Positions 35,519 to 47,382 of a stretch of DNA of 64,000 nt are shown piece after piece. The DNA comes from Spirogloea muscicola (Eukaryota; Streptophyta; Zygnematophyceae; Spirogloeales; Spirogloeaceae), in NCBI GenBank assembly GCA_009602725.1, contig WELB01000001.1:615955-679954 (forward strand), read 5' to 3'. A program made the translations under genes and the position numbers. The first letter of the stretch is position 1, and every line of letters begins with the position of its first letter. Below the pieces are notes generated by a model, which saw only the letters and a program-made list of their open reading frames with translations, made no database searches and had not been told where the DNA came from.

Positions 35519-38500
35519 TCAGCCATCATGTACTTCTTCTGCAGAAGCTGTGCGCACATTGCAGACCCGCATAGCAGCAAGAAGGACCTCTGGCAGCTCG
35601 ACTTGAGATCTTCCCTGTGGTGGAAAGTGCAGCACAGAAGCTTCCAGATTGATAAGCTACATGCAAGGTTACTCCTCTTTTACAATATTGTAATGTTGCC
35701 CTATTTGTAGCAGCAGGAAGCCATGGTGGTCAGCACGATAGCTCAGAACTTTGAAGTATATGAGGTTAATTAGCAGTAAGCTAGAGAACTGTAGCTCCTA
35801 GCACAACGTCAAGTGCTGTTGACTGTACCTCAATGACAATGGCCAAATCCACAACAAGTGCTTCCACGTATCCTATGACGAGGCCAATTACTCCGCGAGC
35901 CACAGAAGAAGAGCCAATGTCCACATCGATCTAACCAGAGGAAGTTAAGAGCATCAGCCCTCTGAAGCAACTGTAAGGCATAAACAGGACATAATAACAC
36001 CGAGAGGACCGCCAATGCCGTCAAACAAGCAGCTGACCGACTGCAACATCACAAGCATGCACAGGGTTTGACATTGATGTGCAAGCTTGTCCATAGAATG
36101 CATGAGAAAGCTTTACAAAGTAAGGAGTCTAAGCCACTACCTCAAGGTAGTTCTGGTGCCGATGATAACGGCAGGTGACAGCTTGACCCAACAAGCAGGC
36201 CTTGGTTCCGACTGCTCGCTTCACGACCCAAGCACCCTGTTTGTCTGAACCTCCTTGTTAGTTGCTAAGCTCAAGGGCTCCTCGTATTTTACAATGTCGG
36301 CGGTAACTGATGGCACGTGGCCTTGCATGATTAGACAATCCATGCTGAACACAGTACACCTCATCAGCAACAAAGAGACAGGCACAGCGACCAATATCAT
36401 TGGCAGGACGAGGACCATTCAGCAGAAGTAGCACCTGAGCAATACTGGGAATGAGCTTGAATCGAGCATTGCGGAATATATCATCGCCATCAACAAAGCG
36501 CTGCAGCAAGGACCCAGGCCTGAGGGTTCGATCTGAGGCGAAGTAGAAGACCATGGAGTAATTCGGCTTTCCTGGGACCTGTGCAGGTGTAGTTGTGAAA
36601 GGACACACCGGTCAAAAGTAGGACAAGACAAGTACATGCAGTAGGTGCAAGTTGAGGACGATGCATTGACCTCCCCTACATTGACGCAACGCATTTCGAC
36701 CTCAATCTACATGCAGAAAGACAGTGCCCAATAGACCTGGCTTAAGATATGACTAGCTTAGTCATTATTTGGAGTGATCTAGTCCATAGCAATTGTTCTG
36801 CGATGTGCTGTACTTGCAAACATCACACCTGTAGATTGCACACGAGAATAAACGGAGCCTTCTTGGGGCCTTCCCTCTGGTATACACACATGCAATCATA
36901 CAAAGTCCATTAGGAGCTCCGCACGACAAAATCTAGTGTAACTCATATCTAGACCTCCCGTTTAAAGGACATAAAGCGTCACTTGTCACCTCTACCATCA
37001 GAAGCTGCTTTGAGTAAAGTATCAAGCAGAAACCACTGAGGTCTTATAGCTGGGTGATTACAGACGGGGAATCAATGCTTGGTATGCATGTAGTAGCACC
37101 AACAGATCATGCGTGTAGTATACATGACGACAGACAAGTCAGATGAAGTATATGCAGATGGAAGTGCAAGACACTCATTGAATTAGAATCTTAAGATGAG
37201 GCACTGCCTGCATATGTATGATTGTTGGTACCTGCATGAGGGACCCTGGTCGAGCTGCAACATGATCAAGTCTTCCCTTTGATGCAAACCAGTCCACAGC
37301 CATCAATTTCAAGAGAGGTTCGCAACCTTGCACCTGCACTTCATAGCATTGATGCATAGTCATTACAGCATCTTCAGAGCTTGACCTCCCAGCTTCGACA
37401 AGCAGAGCACTCAGAAACTCGATACACGCGTCTGAAACCATATTCCCACAATTGTCAAATGCCATCATTGCTACGTATTATTGGTCAGCTACAATGACGC
37501 ACACTGTCACACTACATTTTAGGTGCTGTGGTAAAGATGCCTCATATCACATTAAAGAGCGCTACCTTTCTGCGGTCGTGCATATAAGTGGGCCCACGAA
37601 TGTAAAAGAGGCCCACAGGGGGCCTTGCCCAGCAGTCTCGACTTGGATCATTCTCCGCCATAGCAAGAGACCCCTTGAATTCATGCTCCGACAAAAGTAT
37701 GCGGGGGGTGCTATAATCAACCTCCCGCTGCTCTGCAAGCCACAACGAAACAAGCCCTCCTATCACAATGAGATGTCGTTGGGGTCTTTGCCACCTGACA
37801 AATGCAAATACGGGCAAATGATAAGACATGACCGAAAAGACTTGCTGTGATTCTCATGAGCAGCTAATTCATATTCAGAGTTTCTGCAGGGCATAGCTTG
37901 CACGTGGACAACATCGGAAGTTCCAACAATGCAGGATAATTCAAACAAATGTATACCAATAGCAGCCCTTGCGGCGTCTTCTCTCAGAGACTTGAAGGTA
38001 AGCAGACCAAGGCTAAGCCCCCTCATTGACACACGACGGCCCTGCAACTTGCAACAGCCACAGCATCAGGTACACAGCATTATGCACGGGACGCTGAACC
38101 GCTTACAGATGCATTAACTCTCGGATCCATTGTGTGAAAGTCCTTAAAGGGCTAGCAATGACCATGATGGCAAAACTTCCACTGAGGTCCTCTTCATGGA
38201 AAACCTAAGCTTTTCATGTCTGACCTTTGTTACGCCTTGCTCATCAGGCTCATCACGTGTACTTTCCCCATCTTGAGCATCAAAGAACTCCTCCATGTCA
38301 ACAGCTAACGGATCTCCTTCAGCTGACAAGATTGGGGAGCACGGATCCTTCAAGTCCTCCACTTGCACCTGCCAGGGGAAATGCGTAATTCCTATTACGC
38401 GCTCACATTCTAAAGCACCTTCAAGCTTGACCACTTTGAGAGTTGTCAAGGACACACAGGCTTTTAGGTTCACAGACCACTTGCTCAGAGCGGGCTTCAG

Positions 38501-41500
38501 TTCCTGTTAGGTGAGTGGGAGTGGGCAGTTGCCATGAGCAGGTCTACTAGTGTGTCACTTCACCCTTTCCAAGACTTTGTTGACGTCTGCACTCACAGTG
38601 CCCATGCAGAGTAACTCACTGTTTCCTGCTTCAGTGGAGTGGTAGACTCCACAGGCACACCATCAACACGCGATGCCAGCATGGTGCTCGATGTTGACAC
38701 GTGCCTGGCAGCACAGTGCTCTCGAAGCCCTACACGATGCCATTGCAAGGGCTGTAAGTTTCTACGAACCTTTTAAGGAGCAAATATATACCTCACTAAG
38801 CAAGCATGCAGACGCCCAAAGGGCAAACAAACAGGACGCAGCAGAATTGCTATCAACAACGATGGAACATTTCAATGCAGACGAAATCTGCTACTGCTGC
38901 TGCGTTCTGATATGCTTGGGCTACCGTAAGCACTTGACAATGACAGCACTAGTAAGGTGAAAGGATAAGGGTGGCAAGACAATGCCTCTACACAATTGAA
39001 GTTTGCAGCTTACCAGCAATGGACAGATGGAACAAACGGGCAAGATCAACCTCTGGTCCTGCACTGTTAGAAAAGCACGAAAGTGTCCTCCTCTGCTTAC
39101 GTCTGTGGTCGTCATAGTCAGCTCCAAAGAGGTTCTCCACAAGAGATCTAGATCTGCCATTTGCGCTTGCTGGCAGTGGTATCACCTCCCAGCTAAGTAC
39201 TGCACACAGACAATATGTGGGGAGGATAAGTGCTGCTAATAGGCTGCCTGGGTGACTGTTTGCGTCAGCTAGCTGCAACAGAACACAATGCTCGCCAGTA
39301 ACACCTTGATTGTCAAGCGATGTTTGGACCAGCAGTAGCACACAGCATGATAACAAATATCAGACACTGCTGTGCACAGGAGCAGACTAACAGTACCTGC
39401 TGTTAGTCTGCTACACCTACCCTAATTTAAATAGCGAAGCATTAACACTAATTGTCAGGCTACGTGAAATTGCACAACGAGCAGTTTGACCTCACTCTTA
39501 ACATCACCACGAACGTAGTCCTGCTGCGGTGGGCAGGATGGGTGCTCCACAGAGTGGAACATTATGGCTGCATATGACATCTTCAGATAGATTCAGTTGA
39601 CTGTGATTGTGAATGTCTATGATCAGTGCTATTCTGGTCTACAAGCTTCAACGAGAACATATTTATTTCCAGAGTGGCATATCAGCTAGCAGAGATGCTC
39701 CTGGAGCATCGTGTGGAGCACAGAATGTCAAGACGTCTCTTGCACATGTACAGGCTATGACATGCAATTAAAGGCAAGTGGCAACTCATGATCAATTCAG
39801 TCGAGTGGAGACTTGGTAGGTATCATACAGTATCCTCCATCTTGATCTCGTCTCCAGTACCGCTTCAGGCAGTAGTCTGGCGACTTAATGGATCTGTTAC
39901 AGTGCACACAGAAGATTGACAGTGAAGGAATCTGTGAGCCCATGCACCACACCACTTCACAACAACTAGGTGTGCTGAGGCCTGATTTAGCAGCTGCAAA
40001 GACTCCACTGCAAGTCAGCGAAGAGGTGCAACATGGTCTCAAGTGAGCATTAAGTAGCTAGGAACATGTTGAAATTTGAAAGAGGAAAGAGTTGTCCATG
40101 TTGCAGGCTTGCAAGATAATGCTGCAGGTCCTTGCTGCAGAGGTTCAAGCCATCTGGCCACAGCAATGCTTCAACATTACATGCTCCACTACCTTGGATA
40201 CATGTGCTTGGCAACCTCAAAGTGAATAATGTCAATATGCCCATCAACCTCTTCCACCAATTTTCCTCTTCCAAAAGTAGGATCCCATCTGACCAGGTAT
40301 CAAAGAGGTAGCTTATCAGTAACAAGTACACCTTACTGGCACTTCTATAAACCAAACCACAGTACAAGTATGACAATGATAGTGCACTGCCTACTCAGCC
40401 CTTCTTTAGCCTGTTTGAGATGAAGTTCTGGTCTCCAAGAGTGGCAAAGTGTGCCATTGCGAACCTCCCTCTTCATCTCTCATAAATCAATGCACTGCCG
40501 ATGACCTTATGCTCCACTCACACCTCATTAGTTCACTTCTAGTGGTCATTACAGGTTGCGATCATGTATGTCACTGAAGTTGGATGAAATGTCTTGCGGC
40601 CACTGTGCGCCTACAGCTTTATCTTACAATACACACACATGACTTGATGCATGTCTCCATGGAATTATTAGGTAATGCACAGAGTGCAAATCCTCGTCAC
40701 TTGAAAAGCAGGAAAGAGGAGGAGCCTCTCATAAGAAATTGAATGTGAGGTGACTCACTGCTCTCTGACAGCCCCCAAATCCATGATGACACGGAAGACG
40801 ATCTCAGGTGACTCCTCGACAATGCCAATTGCCTTCTGTACCCTCATACTGGCCTGTAGCGAGAAATGCAATCAAGTTGATGCGTCATTGGAGGAGTTAT
40901 GAGATCCCTGATTCCTGCATCATGTCCTGACCATCTTACGAGCAGTCTGCAAGGATTACATATTCACATGTACGTGCAGTGCCAGCAAGTGATTCATGGA
41001 TTGGTCGAACAGCTCTGAGCTGTCCTGCATAGTTCCTGAATCCCTGAACAATCAACCTCATGTAGTAGGTATCAACTACTAGATATAACTAAAGGGTAGG
41101 GGCATAGGTGAGTTCAGCTATCCCTTACTCTGGACTCATGCATCTCATTTTTCTCGGCAAATATGCGAAGCCCTGCTTAGCATGAAACAGAGTGCATCCA
41201 GCATTATACTAAGGGAGTTCAAAGTCTAGCTCTTGGCAGTTGCTCGGGATGGCCATTGGGCATGCTATGCATGCTTTGAGGACTATTTGTATGGCCATGA
41301 TCTGACAATTGAGATCAGCAAGAGCAAGCATTGCACACAGATTGATTCATATGAACTTGCCCCTCGAGGAGGCCACAGTGGAGTCTCACCATTCTCAAGC
41401 CCAATAAGACGCCAATTGTGGTGCATAGAATCCAGAGCAGCCGCTCCTCGTTCCAGATTATCATCCAGAAGAACAGAGAAAGACCGTGGTATACCTACAA

Positions 41501-43309
41501 GGGAGAGAGTAGTATGATGTCTGTGTCAGGAAGAGAGTAGTATGATGTCTGTGTCAGCAGCAGCAGGGTGACGTCCACAGAGCTCTACTGAGTCCCGCCT
41601 ACTTGTCAATCCTGAGGTCCAATGAGGATGTTAGTGCAGTAGACACTGATTCTTCTTGTCATGTGCACCTCTTCCCATTGATCCTCGGCGGTGAAGAGAC
41701 CTGGAACCATCCTCCTGCTGCTCAAGCCTAAGGAGAGTGGTCCGTTGCTCCTCTACTTCACTGGCAAAGGACAACCACTCCGAAATGAGAATCAGTTGCA
41801 CAAGTCAACTACTGAATCCTTCATCTCAACCTATGTCTTGTAAGGCTGCAGCAGCCATTGACAAGGTTCTGTTACCCTTTGTGAAAGGCTAAGAACCAAT
41901 CTTGACATTCATTCGGCTTCTCCCTGGCTCCAAGAGCAGTCTTCAGCCTAACCGTGCTTGCTCAAACCAATAAAATTTGTATCAATAAGAGAGTAATCCG
42001 TACTTACTCGTGGGTGTCTGTCGCATCTGCTGACTCTCTTGTATCCAAGCAAGCCTGAAGGAATCCATGCAGTGATGAAACGAGCCTGTCAGGTGGTCTC
42101 ACTAAAGAAGCTGCAGTGCAATGTGAGCACTTTTAAGAAGAACCCTCAAAGCATTAATAGGGTATCTAATCAGGCTGGCATGGAACGTCTGATGCAATCT
42201 TGGCAGGCTACATCTAGACCAAATAAGACCCTAAGATGGACATGAAGATAGTAACGAGTGGTGGCATATACCATATCCCTTGCATGCCGCACGGCAGCCA
42301 ACCATCTCTCAACTTTCTCAGGCGAGTCCACTCCAAACTGTAGCAAAAAGCCAGCATATTGTCACCACAATGGACACCCCAATAACTGCACTGCTGAGAT
42401 GCCTAATATGTAGGCCTGCAAATACATGCATATGAGTATGCTCACCAAGTGGCCCTGCTCAGGCCGGCTTGAATTTTTTATGCTGAACGTGAACAGAATC
42501 TGCAACTGCACATTGCTCCGATCAGCTTGGATAGCATTGCTCACAGAGGCTAGTAGTGATAAAGTGAAGGGCGAGTAGTGTTGCATAATTGCTCATCAGG
42601 CTGTCCAGGCATCATAAGTACATAATGAAAAACTCCATCCTTCAAACTTAGCAACGACAAAGTTCATGGCATTGTACATCACCTGGCCTCGCACATGATG
42701 CTTTCCAACTTCTTCTGTCTGTACATTTTTGCCAATTGGCCCCGCCAGCAAGGGTTTCTGGACCCACACATCCAGCTCGCGGCCTTTATCAAGAACTTCT
42801 CATCAGCATCAGTATCAATCAATTGTAATGCTCCTGCTCGTTGGTACTGCTTGCTGATGCAACCTGTGAGCTCTAAGGTTGTGTAGGTCTAACTCGGGCT
42901 TGCCATTCCGACAGTGTCAGAGTGAAGCAAAACTCAGCTCAATGCATAGCTTTGTCTGCCGGGATGCCATGACATAGCTCCACTCCTGGCTGCTACTACT
43001 TCAGTATATCCGACAGCACAATGCTAGTGCTAGACCAGACAATTGGCTACAAATTTGGCACTGCAATCATGGCAGAAGCTGAGCTGGTTGCTTGTCTGGG
43101 CTATAATCATCACAGGCTTTACGGAGCAGCTTAGCAGGCTAATATCTGCTGCAAACCTGCAGTCCGCCAGAAGTGTCTTGATTGGGGTCGGTTTTGTACA
43201 GCGCAAGGCTGTTGCCGACGATAATACAGTATCCCGGGTTGCAGTACTCCCGGCCTAGCCTGTTCCTGCCAATAACAAATAGCCAGCCTTCTGTCCTGAC
43301 TAGCGCCAT
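35519..43309 (-). CDS. EDR2: EDR2-like PH-START-DUF1336 protein
   Basis: This is a long minus-strand gene starting with ATG at 43309. The N-terminal PH domain exons are 43309-43157 (TEGWLFVIGRNRLGREYC), 42757-42683 (LLAGPIGKNV), 42499-42446 (ILFTFSIKNSS) and 42337-42272 (FGVDSPEKVERWLAAV). START-domain pieces follow: SMHHNWRLIGLENG near 41400-41440, GLRIFAEKNE near 41150, VQKAIGIVEESPEIVFRVIM near 40770-40850, KLVEEVDGHIDIIHFE near 40220-40280, CLKRYWRRDQDGGYCMI near 39825-39875, and HSVEHPSCPPQQDYVRG near 39510-39560. A linker with ELKPALSKW and EEFFDAQDGES lies at 38250-38505. The C-terminal DUF1336 exons are (part) to 37566, 37333-37232, 36578-36435 (FVDGDDIFRNARFKLIPSI), 36236-36141, 35930-35829 and 35614-35519. 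Plant EDR2 is a lipid-binding negative regulator of defence cell death. Middle exon borders are not all resolved. Confidence 0.88.
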
Positions 43310-43734
43310 GACCGCTCCCTAAGAGTAGCCAGCTCGTCCAAGGGAGCACCGGCAGCTCGCGTCTCCAAGCACGCCGGTATTGCTGCTCAACCTCCAGGCG
43401 TCCCTGAACTTGGCCTTGTGCATCTTCAACCCCAGCAGAAAGTATACGCCGCAGCAGCTGGTGGGGGCTCCCACGACCGGTAGGAGGACTGAAAGAATGG
43501 GTCAGAGCGAAAAGGCGAGACAATTGATGCCGTCGCTGAGTGAGTCGGCGGCAGCGTCGACGCCGGCGCGAGGAGAGGTGCGTCGAGGCGGAGGCAAGTG
43601 GCGGCTTGGCGTGCCTCGTGCCGCCGGCAGTGCTAGCTGGGCTGTTATTGACGGTGGATTGGTTGGAGACGAGGAGCGATGTTGCCTGCTCAGGTCGGCC
43701 GCTCGCAGCCTCCCATAAGAAGAGCTTTGAAAGA
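43310..43734. other. GC-rich 5' region of the EDR2-like gene
   Basis: GC-rich sequence lies upstream of the ATG at 43309, with Arg/Ala/Ser-rich open frames on both strands and no domain. It most likely holds the promoter and 5' UTR. Confidence 0.5.
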
Positions 43735-44145
43735 AGAGCTTTTTGGGCTGGCTTGTCCAGCCCCTATCCTCAATGGGCGAGTTCTTTGAAAACCGCACAG
43801 TCGCTGGCCCTCAGGTGAGAATTTCTTGAGAGTTCATGCGTTTTGCCCGCTATCCGCTACCAGGAGACTAGTTTCTCCGACCTGCGGTTGCTTAGGGCCA
43901 ATTAACACTCGACCGGTCGGTCACGGCTGTAGGGTACGTGTCGCGCGTTGTATGGACGCTCGAAGTCAAGACTTTGCCAATTCGAGGCCAAGGCGAGGCC
44001 AATGAGTGACCGACCGGTCTAGTTTAAATTGGCCCTTAGTAGGGGTTACTGAATGTTTCGTAGCTTCTTGATTCCGTGTGTGCTTTGGCGCTTTCCCTGG
44101 TCCCTTCGTCTTTTCTTTTTTCTGGGCTGGCCTCTCCCAGCCACA
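43735..44145 (+). mobile_element. LINE 3' tails, one split by a MITE
   Basis: A first stem-loop module, GGGCTGGCTTGTCCAGCCCC, lies at 43745-43764, followed by TATCCTCAATGGGCGAG. A second tail starts near 43875 (CCGACCTGCGGTTGCTTA), is interrupted by the MITE at 43895-44035, and resumes GTAGGGGTTACTGAATG at 44039, running to a stem-loop near 44124-44144. Confidence 0.8.
43895..44035. mobile_element. PIF/Harbinger-like MITE, 141 bp, TTA target duplication
   Basis: It has terminal inverted repeats starting GGGCCAATT. The outer 9 and the inner 14 bases (GACCGGTCGGTCAC) of a 30-bp repeat match exactly between the two ends. TTA flanks it at 43892-43894 and 44036-44038. Three-base TTA/TAA duplications are typical of PIF/Harbinger elements. 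It carries no coding capacity. It lies inside a LINE tail whose sequence is continuous when the MITE is removed. Confidence 0.85.
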
Positions 44146-44165
44146 GCCCTCCTTTGGTGTTTCCG

Positions 44166-44580
44166 TGTGTTAGATGTGTATCCGGCTGAGATGGGCTTGC
44201 CAGCTGCATACCTGTCTTTCTTGCGACGACGAGTTTCGGCCTGTTTGCAGCGTGCTCAGGCTAATGCCTTGCACCAGAAAGCTGGTCGAGCTCTAGTTGG
44301 TGGTAGAAGGGCTTCGTATCTGACATCTAGCATTCAGGCATCGATTAGCGGCCTTTATGTATTGACCCGTGGTTACTGAGCGGGTCAATCTGCTGTAGGT
44401 TATGTAGGTCTTTAGATGTGCTTGCCTTTGTACTGGCCATTTGGCCTTCGTTTGTTTCAAATACACGAAATTTATCTCCTTCGACACCGTTTTGTGGCCT
44501 TTATGGCCTGCGGATATTGTCCTTTCTTTTCTAGGCTGGCTTTGCTAGCCCCTCTTTTTCTATTGGCGAGCCATTTCCTT
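44166..44580 (+). mobile_element. LINE ORF end and 3' tail
   Basis: From GTGTATCCGGCTGAGATGG the translation is PAEMGLPAAYLSFLRRRVSA and continues to YVLTRGY with a TGA stop at about 44379. The conserved tail follows (TGTAGGTTATGTAGGTC, TTTGTTTCAAATACACGAAA) and then a stem-loop module near 44534-44553 (GGCTGGCTTTGCTAGCCCC). It is almost identical to 12256-12551 and to the minus-strand copy at 60580-60880. Confidence 0.88.
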
Positions 44581-44614
44581 CTCCGCCCTCCTACCAGCCG
44601 CGATTGACACTTGC

Positions 44615-45065
44615 GGGTTCATGGGTCCTAGCTTCCACAACCTACTGGAGAATATTGCAAGTCTAGGATATGCTCGACGTGACATTAGGCTTCCAGCTCA
44701 GATGGGCATGCCGGCAGCCTACTTGTCATTCTTGCGTCGAGTGTCAGCTTGTCTGCAGCGAGCTCAGGCTCATGCGTTGCATCAGAAGCTGGTCGAGCTT
44801 TAGCTGGCAGCTCAAGAGCTTGTCGATTGCCGTCCAGTATTCGGGCATCAGTTAGCGACCTCTATTTGCTGACTCGTGGTTACTGAGCGGGTCAGCTTAG
44901 CAGCAGGCGATGTACATTTGTCAATGTGGTTGCCTTTGTACTTGGCCACACAGGCCCTCCATCGGGTCGGGTCAACCTGCTGTAGGTTATGTAGATAATT
45001 AGATGTGCTTGCTTGCCTTTGTACTTGGCCATTGGCCTATGTTTGTTTCAAGTACACGAAAATTT
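44615..45065 (+). mobile_element. LINE ORF end and 3' tail, diverged subfamily
   Basis: It reads FHNLLENIASLGYARRDI, MGMPAAYLSFLRRVSACL and ends TRGY-stop after small frame damage around 44800. Two tail segments follow, each with TTGCCTTTGTACTTGGCCA (44930 and 45016). The second ends TTTGTTTCAAGTACACGAAAA. The double tail suggests two insertions side by side. Confidence 0.8.
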
Positions 45066-45520
45066 CTCCATCACACGCTTTTCTTTTGGAAGCGTCTTTC
45101 TTCTTTTTGCATCTTTCTCCTTTTTCCCCCTTAGCCAGCTCATTACCCAATTAACAGGACATTTGTAAAGCTAGAATTGGCCTCCCATTCAACTTTTCAT
45201 GCGCACCGCGCGCCTTCTCTCTTTGCGCCTCTCGACCCTTTCAGACCTTGTACATTCCCTTTGGGCTGGCCTCTCACAGCCATTGCCGCAAAGTGGACGA
45301 GCTGTTCCTCTTGAAAATGGAAGAGCTGTTTCGTCTCTTGAAGAAGCAGCCGGACTTTCTTCCAGAGAGGAAGAGCACTAACAAGTAGAATGATGGCTGT
45401 GAGAAAGTAAGTGGCTCTCTCGAAGGGGGCAAGGGCTGTGAACAGCCAGCCCGGAAAGATTCGACAAGGTCCGAAGGGGCCAAGAGCGCTTTCTCAAAGC
45501 CTGCCCGGTAGGATAATCAC
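45066..45520. mobile_element. Decayed LINE tails on both strands
   Basis: A plus-strand stem-loop module (GGGCTGGCCTCTCACAGCC) lies at 45262-45280 and a minus-strand one (GGCTGTGAACAGCCAGCCCG) near 45430-45452. The flanks carry the recurring (T)TGGAAGAGCT wording of the family. Confidence 0.7.
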
Positions 45521-46218
45521 TTAGTTACATCTAGTGAGGAGCCGCAAATCAGAAAGTCTAGCAGCTCTCGTTCTGTGAACTGCTGCCTGTAAGAGGTACT
45601 TCCAAGCGCCCTTGCCTGTGGTCTCAAGAAACTTGAGTACACGCAGTCCTCATATATCAAGCAGCAGGCAATATCTGCTATATACACACTTTCAGCAGAG
45701 TCGGCATCTTGCACACTCTGAGAGCGGAATAAGATGGCATTTATTGGACAGCTAGGTTACGCCCTCACGGCTTGCAAGTGCCTGGCTTGCCTGCAAGAAT
45801 GTTTATCGTGCACCGAAGCGGCTGCATACTATGGAAGACCTTTGCTGCATAACAACAGAATCAGATTGCCTCCTTCTCTAGCAAATGCTATCCCTTAGGC
45901 CATAGATGCTCAGTCATCTGCTACAGAAGTTCAATATACGCTCAACCACTAAAACCATGACATGCAAAAGGATCAGGTTGTGCCAGTGTCTTATTGTGGT
46001 TCTGCAACATGATCCTTGGCCATGGCAGATTCTTAAGCGCTCACGACGTCAATGGGTAACGATCAGTATAAAAGTTTAAGAGTGTGCTACTCAAGAAGAC
46101 AAAAGCAGAGTGTAGCTCTGTTTTCTGTATAAGGCAAGCTGAACAACTTCTACGCACATATGAGGCATTGGACAAGGCATAGTGATCGAGGAAGAGAGGG
46201 CAACCTCTCTTCACAGTC
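45521..46218. other. Intergenic stretch, no gene recognised
   Basis: No conserved frame, RNA gene or clear repeat is seen between the LINE tails and the end of the plastid-predicted protein gene. Confidence 0.5.
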
Positions 46219-47382
46219 TCAATCATTCCGCCATTTCCTCACAACTTCTGCTTCGGCACTACCAGTGCTTTCAATCTTCAGAGCTTTCGGACCTGGTGTC
46301 TTAGAAATTCGTCGCGGGCCTTTGAAGCCTCTCAACACAAACAAAATGCTGTTCACAAGGAAGGCCAAGATTGACACTCCTTGCGTCAGGAGTAGGTACT
46401 GCATGTTGACACATGCAGAATAATTGTGTCAGGCACATATCCACCTCACATCATAAGTGCACCCTAGAAGAAGCAGCTTCGTTCAATGTAATGCAATGGC
46501 TGTGAGAAGCCAGCTCAGAGGAATTCAACAAGTTCTAAAAGGCCGGAAGAAGCCCAGATCACGAAAGCACTCTCCATCACGTCACCCTAGAGCAGTAAGA
46601 TCACAAGGCTGCTACATAAAGATGTTGGAACTTACAATCAGGACTATGCCACCAATGGCATAAAGGATTTGCTTCGCCTCATCTACCCAATTTCCCCCTT
46701 TCCCCTCACCACCCTCTGCTCCTCCATCCCCTCCACCCCAGCCCCTTCCTCTTCCTCCTCCTCCGCCTCCTCCAGCTTTGGTAGCTTCTCGTTTCTGAAT
46801 CTCCTCGTCCCACTTCTTGAACTTGTCTGTCGTGTCTCCAAGTGCAGCCTCCAATGCTCGCCTAGCCTCCTCCTGCCACAACATAGCCAAGATGGACAGA
46901 CCTGAAGTTGTGGCATGGTGATATCTCAAGCTGGGGTTACGTGGGCCTCCCGTAAGCGCGGGCCAAGCTGGACTAGGAGGACTAGGACCAGATTGCAGCA
47001 CGTGCAGCGCTGCTCTAATAAGTACTGCACTTGATAGTTCCTGCACTTGTTCTCCTGAAGTCCTCTGTGCTCTGAGAAAGAGTGACCAGGAGTCTGAGAG
47101 ACGCCACTTATCAGCAGTTCACATATCCGTGGTCTGCTCTGTTCGGGTTATTCAGATGACCTCCAGTCCTGGCCTTACTCGCTTGTCAGCAGCACATGAG
47201 ACGCTCGCTCTCCGTCGCGTTTGCAGAGGGGGCTGATTCCGACGTAACGCCGCGTCAAGTTGGCATCTGCTGCTGCGAAGGTGCGGGGCAGTGACACTGA
47301 AGCTCGACCCCCGCTGCTGGTCCAGCAGATCGGACTGCGCCGCAACCTGTGCACTCCAGGCGGCCTGCAGGCGAGCCGCCAT
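46219..47382 (-). CDS. Predicted plastid membrane protein with glycine-rich linker, family not recognised
   Basis: Three minus-strand exons keep phase: 47382-47179, 46872-46636 and 46398-46219, giving 206 residues. The first exon encodes an Arg/Ser/Ala-rich N-terminus ending near TRRRASVSCAADKR, typical of a chloroplast transit peptide. A helical acidic/basic stretch (RRALEAALGDTTDKFKKWDE) leads to a glycine-rich linker of about 25 residues. A long hydrophobic region, about residues 135-175, then spans the exon 2/3 junction (GIVLI then YLLLTQGVSILAFLVNSILF) and is likely two membrane helices. A basic, Ser/Lys-rich tail ends in RKWRND. The look resembles small plant plastid-envelope or thylakoid proteins of unknown function, but I cannot name a family. 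Intron 2 contains a decayed LINE stem-loop. Confidence 0.75.
46480..46560 (-). mobile_element. LINE stem-loop remnant inside an intron
   Basis: GGCTGTGAGAAGCCAGCTCA at about 46498-46517, flanked by GAATTCAACAAGTTC and AAAGGCCGGAAGAAGCC, matches the minus-strand version of the tail module. It lies between the second and third coding exons of the 46219-47382 gene. Confidence 0.6.
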
